This document shows, piece after piece, positions 13,898 through 20,762 of a stretch of 20,762 nucleotides of DNA; the stretch's first letter is position 1, and the number at the start of each line of letters is the position of its first letter. This stretch comes from Prevotellaceae bacterium UBA1716 (GTDB taxonomy: Bacteria > Bacteroidota > Bacteroidia > Bacteroidales > Bacteroidaceae): contig DCIW01000004.1 in assembly GCA_002317225.1 (NCBI GenBank), positions 3,295-24,056 of the forward strand, in the 5' to 3' direction. The notes under the pieces are model-generated. The model did no database searches and was not told the DNA's origin. It saw only the letters and a program-made list of their open reading frames with translations. A program made the translations under genes and the position numbers.

Positions 13898-14674
13898 TCA
13901 AAATTTGTCGATTTGCATCAAAATTTTTGCTATTCCATCGTTATCTACTGAATCTGTGACCATTTTTGCACATTGTTTGACATCGTCGGAAGCATTTCCC
14001 ATTGCGATGCCGATACCTGCGTGGGAGAGCATGGACTTGTCGTTTCCTCCATCACCAAACGCCATCGTTTCGGAGATGTCGATGCCTAAATAGCGTGCTA
14101 CATCGTCGATTCCGGTGGCTTTGTTGGTGCCCTTGTAGATGCAGTCGGCAAAGTAAGGGTGCCATCGCTGTGCATCGCAATGCTGGAGCACGTTCTGCAT
14201 GATGTAGGGTTCTTCTGCCTCTTGGAAGAAGGCAATCACCTGGATGATGTCTTTTTGGAGTGCTTCTTCGGGATGGATGGTGCGAGGGGTCTTGAGGTCG
14301 AGAAGGTCGAAGACTTCTTGGAAGTTGCCGTTGTAGTGGGTTACGAATGCCTCTTCGTTGGTGGCGTATGCTACGGGGATAGGGTTCTCGTTCTGGTATG
14401 CTACGATTCGTTGGATGTCTGCACGGTCAACTGTTTGGTGGCGAATCACGGTACCATCGTTGAGGATGATGCTTGCTCCATTGGCTGACATGATGCCATC
14501 GTATTCGAGTCCTGCGATATTGTTGATGAAGGGGAGTGGGCGACCAGTGGCAATGAATACTTTTATGCCTTTCTTTCGCACTTCGTGAACGGCATCAAGG
14601 GTGGATTGGGGGATTTGGTGGGTGGTGAAGGAGACGAGAGTGCCGTCGATATCGAAGAAGAGGGCTTTTATCAT
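13898..14674 (-). CDS. HAD-superfamily Cof-type phosphatase
   Basis: The 258-residue product has the four HAD motifs. Motif I is FFDIDGTL with Asp8 (nucleophile) and Asp10; motif II is FIATGRP (Thr43); motif III is Lys185 in GTNKATGI; motif IV is FGDGGND with Asp208 and Asp212. The large cap between motifs II and III and the closing GIGIAMGNA are typical of the Cof/YidA subfamily IIB, which hydrolyses sugar phosphates, flavin or pyridoxal phosphates. The exact substrate cannot be told from sequence. The gene follows a 170-bp repeat-bearing spacer after the sodium symporter gene; no clear promoter is seen there, so it may share transcription with that operon. Full length for the family. Confidence 0.93.
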   Translation of the reverse strand: MIKALFFDIDGTLVSFTTHQIPQSTLDAVHEVRKKGIKVFIATGRPLPFINNIAGLEYDGIMSANGASIILNDGTVIRHQTVDRADIQRIVAYQNENPIPVAYATNEEAFVTHYNGNFQEVFDLLDLKTPRTIHPEEALQKDIIQVIAFFQEAEEPYIMQNVLQHCDAQRWHPYFADCIYKGTNKATGIDDVARYLGIDISETMAFGDGGNDKSMLSHAGIGIAMGNASDDVKQCAKMVTDSVDNDGIAKILMQIDKF

Positions 14675-14708
14675 GTGTTATTTAGTGAAAATAGTGAATG
14701 TTTTTTTA

Positions 14709-14810
14709 GTGAATAGTGAATAGAGAATAATACATTAAGTGAATAATACTTGCAACAGCTCAATGCGGTATTTAAAGTATTTAAGGTATTATTCACTATT
14801 CACTATTCAC
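14709..14810. repeat. 102-bp element with 25-bp terminal inverted repeats made of heptamers
   Basis: The arms at 14709-14733 and 14786-14810 are inverted copies matching at 24 of 25 positions. Each is built from GTGAATA-type heptamers (reverse TATTCAC). The 52-bp interior carries another GTGAATAATAC and short GTATTTAA direct repeats. No T-run follows in the direction of the neighbouring genes, so it is not an ordinary terminator. Confidence 0.82.
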
Positions 14811-14844
14811 AAAGTCAATGCCTTGCAATGGAGGAAAAACTCAC

Positions 14845-16224
14845 TTATTTAACAAAGTTAAATGCTCCCATCTGATCCAAGAATACCAGTCCGATGGCGA
14901 TTGGTGCCACATATCGGAGGGAGAAGATGAGGAGTTTGAAGTAGGGGGCTTTGATTTCGCCGCTGTTGGTGATTTCTTCGCGATAGAGTTGACGGTCGAG
15001 AACCCATCCCGCAAAGATGGAGATGAGCATGCCGCTGAGTGGGAGAAGCACCATTCCGGAGAAGTCGTCGAACATGCTGAAGATGTTGCGATCCAATACT
15101 TTGATGTCTGCAAGCGGACCAAAGGAGAGGGAGCAGAGGATGCCGAGAGTGGTGATGCTCAGTGTGATGAGAAGTGCCCCTTTCTTGCGGTCCATATTGA
15201 ACTCTTCGGTGATGTATGCTGTTGCTACTTCGTGGAGCGAGATGGCACTTGTGAGCGCTGCTACGAAAAGGAGGAAGTAGAACATGGTGGAGAAGATGAC
15301 TGCGAGGATGCTACCATCACCAAACGACTGCTGGAACACGTTTGGCAATGAGATGAATGTGAGACTCGCTCCTGCACCCACTTCGTTAGGGTCCATACCT
15401 ATATTAAATACTGATGGGAAGATGATGAATCCTGCCATGATGGCGATAAGCGTGTCGATAAGGCTCACGTTGATGGCTGTCTTGGCGAGTGGGGTGGTGC
15501 GTTCGAAATAGCTTGCATAAGTGCAGAGGCATCCCATTCCGAGCGAGAGAGAGAAGAATGCCTGTCCCATTGCTTGCAGGATGGTGGAACTTGTCACCTT
15601 GCTCCAATCGGGACGGAGAAGGAACTCGATGCCTTGTGTGGCTCCTGGAAGCATGAGCGAACATACGGTGAGCATGATGGTGATGATGAAGAGGGTTGGC
15701 ATCATTATCTTGGAGAACTTCTCGATGCCCGACTGCACACCGCGTGTGATAACTATATGTGTGGCTCCGAAGAAGATGATGAGCCAGAGGGTTGGCATCC
15801 AAGGATTGCCTGCAAACGACTCGAAGATATTGCCAAACTCTTGTGCTGGCACTTCGCTGAATGCGTTGGTGGCAGAGAGGTATGTGTAGTGCATGGTCCA
15901 CCCGCCTACCACTCCGTAGTAGCAGAGGATAAACCATCCTGTGAACACGCCGAGACGACCAATCCACTTCCATTTGCCACCGTTTGCAAGGATGCGGTAT
16001 GCTCCCGCTGTATTGCTGTGGGTATGACGACCGATAAGGAACTCGCTTATCATGATTGGGAGACCAAGAACGAGGATGCAGAGCATGTAGATGATGATGA
16101 ACGCTGCACCACCATTCTGACCTGTCTCGATTGGGAATCGCCACACGTTGCCGAGTCCTACTGCAGAACCCGCAGCTGCAAGGATGGCTCCTATTTTTGA
16201 ACCGAAATTTTCACGACTTTCCAT
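14845..16224 (-). CDS. Sodium-dependent symporter, NSS (neurotransmitter:sodium symporter) family
   Basis: The 459-residue membrane protein starts in the standard way, MESRENFGSKIGAILAAAGS, then AVGLGNVWRFPIETGQNGGAAF (about 21-42), the unwound first helix that binds sodium and substrate in LeuT-type carriers. FFSLSLGMGCLCTYASYF (about 223-240) is the equivalent of helix 6, and FVAALTSAISLHEV (about 320-333) carries the helix-8 Na+ site residues. About 11 helices are visible. These carriers import amino acids or related compounds with Na+; substrate is not predictable here. The start overlaps the end of the VanZ-like gene by 34 bp, but it is supported by homology at the very N-terminus. Last gene of the prfB-CYTH-VanZ run. 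Confidence 0.93.
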   Translation of the reverse strand: MESRENFGSKIGAILAAAGSAVGLGNVWRFPIETGQNGGAAFIIIYMLCILVLGLPIMISEFLIGRHTHSNTAGAYRILANGGKWKWIGRLGVFTGWFILCYYGVVGGWTMHYTYLSATNAFSEVPAQEFGNIFESFAGNPWMPTLWLIIFFGATHIVITRGVQSGIEKFSKIMMPTLFIITIMLTVCSLMLPGATQGIEFLLRPDWSKVTSSTILQAMGQAFFSLSLGMGCLCTYASYFERTTPLAKTAINVSLIDTLIAIMAGFIIFPSVFNIGMDPNEVGAGASLTFISLPNVFQQSFGDGSILAVIFSTMFYFLLFVAALTSAISLHEVATAYITEEFNMDRKKGALLITLSITTLGILCSLSFGPLADIKVLDRNIFSMFDDFSGMVLLPLSGMLISIFAGWVLDRQLYREEITNSGEIKAPYFKLLIFSLRYVAPIAIGLVFLDQMGAFNFVK

Positions 16225-16574
16225 AATGCTAATGATATGATTGTTGATAGGAATGCACCAAAGGCGTCAGCATAGAAGTCGAGCCAATCGCCTGAGCGAC
16301 ATGTGGTGCAGTATGCTTGGATTAATTCCATGATTCCCCCATAGATGGTAGGGAAAAGGAATGCTATGGTTATGAATGTGATATTTGTGTCTGAATGTGA
16401 TAACTTGCGGTCGAGATACAATGCGAAAGTAAGCGAACCGTACATCACGAAATGCACCCACTTGTCGATGAACCGCACATTTTCAAGACCTGGTACTTCA
16501 GGCACAGGGATAGTGCTAAGAATGAAGATGATGATGGTGACAAGGAGCGAGAATTTGTTCGTTTTTACGTTCAT
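16191..16574 (-). CDS. VanZ-like small membrane protein
   Basis: The 127-residue product has four likely helices. VanZ-family motifs are visible: RFIDKWVHFVMYGSLTFAL (about 34-52), GGIMELIQAY (about 79-88) and DWLDFYADAFGAFLS (about 96-110), with the acidic and aromatic residues typical of the family. The role of single-domain VanZ proteins is unclear; the founding member affects teicoplanin resistance. It begins 6 bp after the CYTH gene stop and overlaps the symporter start by 34 bp, so translation of the three is likely coupled. Confidence 0.85.
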   Translation of the reverse strand: MNVKTNKFSLLVTIIIFILSTIPVPEVPGLENVRFIDKWVHFVMYGSLTFALYLDRKLSHSDTNITFITIAFLFPTIYGGIMELIQAYCTTCRSGDWLDFYADAFGAFLSTIISLALWKVVKISVQK

Positions 16575-16580
16575 GCGTTG

Positions 16581-17057
16581 TTAGACCTCGTTTTTCCACT
16601 CCTTGTAGGGGTGGTTGATCATGAATTTGTTATAGTAGTGGAAGTCGCCAGTCACCTCTTTCCCGAGGAAATCAGGACGTTCGTAAGCTTCATCTTCGCT
16701 CTCGAGTTCGATTTCCGCCATGATAAGTCCTTCATTATCACCAAAGAACTCATCCACCTCGATGGTATGTTTGCCGTTCTTTATGAGGTAGCGGTCTTTG
16801 ATAACCGAACCGGGCACGCAGAGTTGCATGAGTTGGTGTGCATCGTCCATTGGGACTTCGGTTTCGAATTCGTATCGGGAAAGTCCATCGACTGAAGGCC
16901 CCTTGATGGTGAGATATGCTTTCTCATCACGGATACGGATGCGGACTGTTCGACCAGGAGCAGTGGCAAAGTAGCCTTGCTCGATATGGGTTTTGTTGTA
17001 GGCGAGATGTTTGAATTCGCCTTGTACAAGGAATTTACGTTCTATTTCGTTATGCAT
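16581..17057 (-). CDS. CYTH-domain triphosphate-binding protein
   Basis: The 158-residue single-domain protein begins with the ExExK signature (NEIERKFLV; Glu4, Glu6, Lys8). The charged tunnel residues follow in order: Arg39/Arg41/Arg43 in VRIRIR, Lys52 in TIKG, Glu63/Glu65 in YEFE, Lys87 and Arg89 in IKDRY, Glu100/Asp102, and Glu115/Glu117 in AEIELES. Members of this size are mostly inorganic tripolyphosphatases or related phosphohydrolases that need Mg2+ or Mn2+; adenylate cyclase activity is known for a few. The ATG lies inside the end of prfB (8-bp overlap), indicating coupled translation. Confidence 0.92.
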   Translation of the reverse strand: MHNEIERKFLVQGEFKHLAYNKTHIEQGYFATAPGRTVRIRIRDEKAYLTIKGPSVDGLSRYEFETEVPMDDAHQLMQLCVPGSVIKDRYLIKNGKHTIEVDEFFGDNEGLIMAEIELESEDEAYERPDFLGKEVTGDFHYYNKFMINHPYKEWKNEV

Positions 17058-18165
17058 TTGTTCCTGCGAATTCCATTAAATATGCCTTGATAAAATCATC
17101 TATCTTTCCATCCATCACACCACCAACATCGGAAGTCTGATAGTTTGTGCGGTGGTCCTTAACGCGGCGGTCATCGAACACATAAGAACGAATCTGCGAA
17201 CCCCACTCAATCTTCTTCTTTCCTGCCTCAATCTCCTGCTGCTTCTCCATCTTCTTGCGGAGGGCGCGCTCGTAGAGATTGGAACGAAGGAGGCGGAGGG
17301 CGTTCTCGCGATTCTCCTGTTGTTTACGAGTCTCGGTGTTCTCGATGAGGATTTCTTCCTCTTCGCCTGTGTCTGGATCAACGTATTGATAACGAAGACG
17401 AACGCCAGTCTCAACCTTGTTGACATTCTGACCACCAGCACCCGATGAACGGAAGGTGTCCCAAGAGATTTTGCTCTTGTCGATAACCACTTCGATGGAG
17501 TCGTCCACAAGAGGAGTCACGAAGCATGAAGCGAAGGAAGTCATTCGCTTGCCCTGAGCATTGTAAGGACTCACACGAACAAGTCGGTGAACTCCATTTT
17601 CCCCCTTGAGGAATCCGTATGCCTGGTCGCCCTCAATCTCCATAGTGACAGTCTTGATACCTGCATCATCACCATCGAGATAGTTGACTATAGTAACCTT
17701 GTACTTATGTGCCTCAGCCCATCGCTGATACATACGCATAAGCATCTGAGCCCAGTCCTGAGCCTCTGTACCACCAGCACCTGCATTTATCTTGAGGACT
17801 GCATCCATTCCGTCTGCCTCCTCGCGAAGCATATTCTTGAGTTCGAGTGCCTCGATAAGGTTGAGGGCGGTAGCGTAGTATTCGTCCACCTCCTCTTCGG
17901 TAGTCATCTCTTCCTTATAGAAATCGAATGCCACTTCGGTATCGTCGGTTGCACTCTTCACTTCCTTATAACCATCAAGCCACTTTTGGATATCTTTTAC
18001 CTTCTTCATCTGAGCTTCGGCACGCTTTTGGTCTTCCCAAAAATCAGGGGCTTGGGTGCGAAGCTGTTCTTCTTCGAATTCCACCTGTCTTGCTTCGATA
18101 TTGAGGTAGCGATACAAGGCGGCGGTACGCTCTTTTATGTCTTTAAGTTGTTCTGCTGTTATCAT
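17050..18165 (-). CDS. prfB: Peptide chain release factor 2
   Basis: RF2 recognises UGA and UAA stop codons and triggers peptide release. I start it at the ATG ending at 18165 (MITAEQLKDIKERTAALYRYL), giving 371 residues. The in-frame ATG at 18219 lies upstream of the -7 box at 18184-18191 and would not be on the transcript. The catalytic GGQ loop is present (SSGAGGQNVNKVETGVRL). The stop-recognition tripeptide reads SPY, in VHRLVRVSPYNAQGKRMTSF, instead of the SPF of E. coli. The reading frame runs straight through the place (YLNIEARQ) where many bacteria have an in-frame UGA and a programmed +1 frameshift, so this copy is not autoregulated that way. First gene of the operon with CYTH, VanZ and the symporter. 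Confidence 0.95.
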   Translation of the reverse strand: MITAEQLKDIKERTAALYRYLNIEARQVEFEEEQLRTQAPDFWEDQKRAEAQMKKVKDIQKWLDGYKEVKSATDDTEVAFDFYKEEMTTEEEVDEYYATALNLIEALELKNMLREEADGMDAVLKINAGAGGTEAQDWAQMLMRMYQRWAEAHKYKVTIVNYLDGDDAGIKTVTMEIEGDQAYGFLKGENGVHRLVRVSPYNAQGKRMTSFASCFVTPLVDDSIEVVIDKSKISWDTFRSSGAGGQNVNKVETGVRLRYQYVDPDTGEEEEILIENTETRKQQENRENALRLLRSNLYERALRKKMEKQQEIEAGKKKIEWGSQIRSYVFDDRRVKDHRTNYQTSDVGGVMDGKIDDFIKAYLMEFAGTNA

Positions 18166-18183
18166 ATTTCTTGAATTTGGGTG

Positions 18184-18191
18184 CAAAGTTA
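18184..18191 (-). promoter_or_regulatory. -7 box of prfB
   Basis: TAACTTTG followed by CA on the minus strand matches the consensus exactly. It lies 18 bp before the prfB start chosen here, giving a leader of about 12 nt. The nearest -33 TTTG (18217-18220) is at 25 bp, wider than usual. Confidence 0.75.
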
Positions 18192-18227
18192 CGGAAAATT
18201 TATTTAAAATGCGTGGCAAACTCCAAA

Positions 18228-18255
18228 ATTATGAATTATGAATTATGAATTATGA
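18228..18255. repeat. Four perfect ATTATGA heptamers between divergent promoters
   Basis: ATTATGA is repeated four times without a mismatch (18228-18255), with a partial fifth copy. The array lies between the prfB -7 box and the lptF/G-family -7 box and occupies the place of the latter's -33 element. Confidence 0.92.
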
Positions 18256-18266
18256 ATTAAACTTAC

Positions 18267-18274
18267 TACCTTTG
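18267..18274 (+). promoter_or_regulatory. -7 box of the LptF/LptG-family gene
   Basis: TACCTTTG followed by CA matches the consensus. The start of transcription is expected near 18281-18284, downstream of the ATG at 18245, which supports the GTG start at 18299. The -33 position (18244-18247) reads TATG, from the heptamer array. Confidence 0.72.
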
Positions 18275-18298
18275 CACCTTGAAATACTGCGTAGAGGC

Positions 18299-20311
18299 GT
18301 GAAACTAATAAAAAAACTTGACATATTTATTCTCAGGAACTATCTGGTGCTGTTTGCGGGAACCTTCTGCATCAGCCTTTTTGTCGTTATGATGCAGTTC
18401 CTTTGGAGATATGTGGACGACTTGGTGGGAAAGGGACTCACGCTTACAGTGTTGGCTAAGTTCTTCTTCTATGCAGGAGAGACACTTGTTCCTCTTGCCT
18501 TGCCTCTCGGTGTGCTGCTTGCATCACTCATCTCGTTCGGTAACTTGGGCGAGAAGTTGGAATTGCTTGCTATCAAGGCAGCCGGTATTTCGCTCATAAG
18601 GACTCTGCGGCCACTCATAGTTATGAACCTGATTATTGCTGGGGTGTCGTTCTATTTCCAGAATAATGTGGCTCCTCGTGCAACGGAAAACCTGATGCGA
18701 CTGCTTTGGTCTATCCGACAGGTTTCGCCAGAAGTGGATATCCCAGAAGGGGTGTTTTACAGTGGAGTGCCGGGACTGAATATGTATGTGAAGCAGAAAA
18801 ACAAGGATACGGGCGTGCTGTATGATGTAATCATCTACAATATGCGTGATGGCGTGAACAATGCCCATATCATCCTTGCAGACTCGGGAAAACTTGAGGT
18901 TTCGGCTGATAAAATGGCTATGATTCTGCATCTGTGGAATGGTGAACAGTTTGAGAATATCCCTAACAGCGGATTGCAAACCCGAAATGTGCCTTACCGT
19001 CGTGAGACATTTGTGGGAAAGCAGTTTATCATCGACCAGGACTTGAACTTCAATATGGAGGACAATGAGGGAATCGGTCGTTCGGCTGATACTAAGCGAA
19101 TGGATCAGATTGTGTCTGCGGTCGACTCGATGAAGGTGAAATATGACAGTATGGCCGTAGCCTTCACCAATGATATGGCTGTACGCACTTATTACATCGG
19201 AGGTTCTTCGCGTGCAAGAGTGCTTCCTCCATGTGCTGTTGCGTATGGTTACAGTGCAGTTACTCAAGGCGGTCTTTTCGCTGACAACCAAGTTGATTCG
19301 ACTGCTAATAAGATTGAAACGCCGAAGGATAAGAAGGATGATGAGCCGGGCAAAAGCAGTCTTGCTAAGATTCCGCCTTATGCACCAATTCAGAATGGGG
19401 TGGAGTTTGACCATAAGAAGCATGTTGCTCTCGACACACTCTATGCACATCTTACCGCAGCGGACAAACAGAAGGCTGTGACAGGTGCCCTGCAACGTGT
19501 TAATATTGCCACGATGGACCTCGACTACAAGGCTTCGGTGATGGAAGATGGTGATATGCAGATTCGCCGACACTGGGTGCAGTTTTGGACTAAGATAACG
19601 ATGTCGTTAGCATGTATCATCTTCTTCTTCATCGGTGCTCCGCTCGGTGCTATCATCCGTAAGGGTGGTCTCGGTATGCCAGTCATCATTGCGGTGCTCA
19701 TATTCATATTCTATTACATCATCAATACGGGTGGTATGCGTGCTGGTCGTGAGGGTAGCATTCCGGTGTGGTTCGGCATGTGGCTGAGTTCGATGGTATT
19801 ATCTCCTGTGGCAGTATTTCTCACTGTGAAGTCGAACAACGACTCTATGATGTTCAATATGGATGCTTATCGCAATTTCTTCCGCAAGATTACGGGAAAG
19901 AGGGTGAAGCGACATGTCGTGCGTAAGGAGGTTATCATCAATGATCCTGACTATGTTGAGGTTCTTGAAAAACTCGATACTTTGGTGACAAATGCTAAGG
20001 AATATCGTAAGCAGGTTCGCCGCCCATCGTTGATTAAGTATATAAAGTATATCTATCATCATATTGTTTCGCGAAAGAGAGATGAAGAGGCTGAACAGAT
20101 TGACTCGCTTCTCGAATATGTGGTGGATTTGCTCTCGAACAGTAAGGACCGAAAGGTTCTGCTCTATCTGAACGGATTCCCAGTGCTTGATACACATTCG
20201 TTCAGGTTTTATCGTCGCCGCAGAGGCGATATGCGTAGCATCATTGAATATGGTGAGAAAATCAGTGAAAGAATAAAAGAAATTATATATGAACAAAGTA
20301 CAATTCAGTAA
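18299..20311 (+). CDS. LptF/LptG-family (YjgP/YjgQ) lipopolysaccharide export permease
   Basis: From the GTG at 18299 the product has 670 residues (MKLIKKLDIFILRNYLVLF). The frame opens earlier at an ATG (18245), but that lies within the heptamer array and upstream of the -7 box. Visible: three N-terminal helices (about 15-38, 50-78, 100-120), a large periplasmic beta domain, three C-terminal helices (about 433-450, 461-480, 490-512) with the family motif GAPLGAIIRKGGLGMPVII, and a basic cytosolic tail of about 155 residues, long compared with proteobacterial LptF/LptG (about 360 total). The family moves LPS from the inner membrane to the LptA bridge, powered by LptB. Whether this is the F or G equivalent cannot be told. 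The last 23 bp overlap ribB. Confidence 0.88.
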   Translation: MKLIKKLDIFILRNYLVLFAGTFCISLFVVMMQFLWRYVDDLVGKGLTLTVLAKFFFYAGETLVPLALPLGVLLASLISFGNLGEKLELLAIKAAGISLIRTLRPLIVMNLIIAGVSFYFQNNVAPRATENLMRLLWSIRQVSPEVDIPEGVFYSGVPGLNMYVKQKNKDTGVLYDVIIYNMRDGVNNAHIILADSGKLEVSADKMAMILHLWNGEQFENIPNSGLQTRNVPYRRETFVGKQFIIDQDLNFNMEDNEGIGRSADTKRMDQIVSAVDSMKVKYDSMAVAFTNDMAVRTYYIGGSSRARVLPPCAVAYGYSAVTQGGLFADNQVDSTANKIETPKDKKDDEPGKSSLAKIPPYAPIQNGVEFDHKKHVALDTLYAHLTAADKQKAVTGALQRVNIATMDLDYKASVMEDGDMQIRRHWVQFWTKITMSLACIIFFFIGAPLGAIIRKGGLGMPVIIAVLIFIFYYIINTGGMRAGREGSIPVWFGMWLSSMVLSPVAVFLTVKSNNDSMMFNMDAYRNFFRKITGKRVKRHVVRKEVIINDPDYVEVLEKLDTLVTNAKEYRKQVRRPSLIKYIKYIYHHIVSRKRDEEAEQIDSLLEYVVDLLSNSKDRKVLLYLNGFPVLDTHSFRFYRRRRGDMRSIIEYGEKISERIKEIIYEQSTIQ

Positions 20312-20762
20312 AATAGAAGAAGCCATAGAGGACTTCCGCCAGGGTAAGTTCGTGATTGTGGTTGATGATGAAGACCGCGAGAACGAAGGCGACTTCATCA
20401 CACCTGCCGAACTTATCACTCCCGACAAGGTCAACTTCATGCTTCGCGAAGGTAGGGGAGTGCTCTGTGCTCCTATTACTATCTCGCGTGCTAGAGAGCT
20501 TGAACTTGCACATCAGGTGGTGGACAATACCTCTATGCTCGGCACTCCATTCACTGTTACGGTCGACAAGCTCGAAGGCTGTACAACGGGTGTAAGTGCT
20601 CACGACCGTGCTGCTACAATCCAGTGGCTTGCTAATCCTGATGCAGAGGCAAAGGATTTCGGTCGACCAGGACATATCAATCCTCTCTATGCTCAGGATG
20701 GAGGAGTGCTCCGTCGTTCGGGACATACAGAAGCAGCGGTAGATCTTGCTCGACTTGCAGGA
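20289..20762 (+). CDS. ribB: 3,4-dihydroxy-2-butanone 4-phosphate synthase (riboflavin), 5' part
   Basis: The first 158 codons are present; the gene runs off the window. The product starts MNKVQFSKIEEAIEDFRQGK, then VIVVDDEDRENEGDFI (22-37), the metal- and phosphate-binding loop of the enzyme, then GCTTGVSAHDRA and RRSGHTEAAVDLARLAG, all diagnostic. It converts ribulose 5-phosphate to dihydroxybutanone phosphate and formate, a precursor of riboflavin. The end is missing, so I cannot tell a single RibB from a RibBA fusion with GTP cyclohydrolase II, which is common in this group. The ATG lies 23 bp inside the end of the LptF/LptG-family gene, so translation is probably coupled. Confidence 0.95.
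   Translation, partial: MNKVQFSKIEEAIEDFRQGKFVIVVDDEDRENEGDFITPAELITPDKVNFMLREGRGVLCAPITISRARELELAHQVVDNTSMLGTPFTVTVDKLEGCTTGVSAHDRAATIQWLANPDAEAKDFGRPGHINPLYAQDGGVLRRSGHTEAAVDLARLAG

Noticed and set aside
18166..18219. Upstream ATG giving an 18-residue N-terminal extension of RF2
   Set aside because: The -7 box at 18184-18191 lies inside this extension, and family members begin near MITAEQLKD.
18245..18298. Upstream ATG giving an 18-residue extension of the LptF/LptG-family protein
   Set aside because: The ATG is part of the heptamer array and lies upstream of the -7 box at 18267-18274; the family start fits the GTG at 18299.

Overview
The window looks like chromosomal DNA of a Bacteroidales bacterium, most likely Prevotella or a close relative. 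The evidence is a type IX secretion (T9SS) C-terminal sorting domain, Omp28-type surface proteins, a DUF6029 barrel, and promoters of the Bacteroidetes TAnnTTTG type. At least five -7 boxes read on into TTTGCA (tlpA, tRNA, prfB, the LptF/LptG-family gene and the phosphatase gene). There is no phage, insertion sequence or CRISPR array. About 2 kb around 9-11.5 kb is intergenic and unusually rich in repeats and palindromes.

Region 1 (1-7169, all minus strand) is an envelope operon. It starts from a good promoter at 7138-7169 and runs through a TlpA-like thioredoxin, a DUF6029 outer-membrane barrel, an Omp28-type lipoprotein with CVKC, and a 1228-residue T9SS-exported multidomain protein carrying a second Omp28-type domain with CGNC. 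It ends in a truncated exported protein whose start codon overlaps the preceding stop. Three members carry CxxC pairs, which suggests a thiol-redox or metal-handling system spanning the envelope.

Region 2 (7209-11512) holds a seven-helix membrane protein, a membrane-tethered AraC-type regulator, a DUF3298/RsiV-like lipoprotein, and two large intergenic regions. These contain a 21-bp-period direct repeat in front of an orphan promoter and an orphan terminator (a candidate small RNA), a TCTTGAAT array with about 20-bp period, and a 35-bp near-perfect palindrome upstream of the phosphatase gene.

Region 3 (11513-14674) holds a secreted tyrosine-phosphatase lipoprotein. Convergent to it is a TcdA-like ThiF-family protein with an unusual Cys-rich insertion. 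A CAT-anticodon tRNA with its own promoter and terminator follows, then a HAD/Cof phosphatase.

Region 4 (14675-20762) is mostly housekeeping. A minus-strand run prfB - CYTH phosphatase - VanZ-like protein - sodium symporter has overlapping or nearly touching genes. Divergent from prfB are an LptF/LptG-family permease and, overlapping its end, ribB, which is cut by the window edge.

A recurring theme is repetitive spacer DNA with a seven-base period but different unit sequences: 6360-6556, 7065-7092, 14709-14810 and 18228-18255. It includes nearly the whole tlpA/DUF6029 spacer and the divergent prfB/lptF-G promoter region. This, the candidate AraC-controlled orphan transcript and the 35-bp palindrome are the least explained parts of the window.
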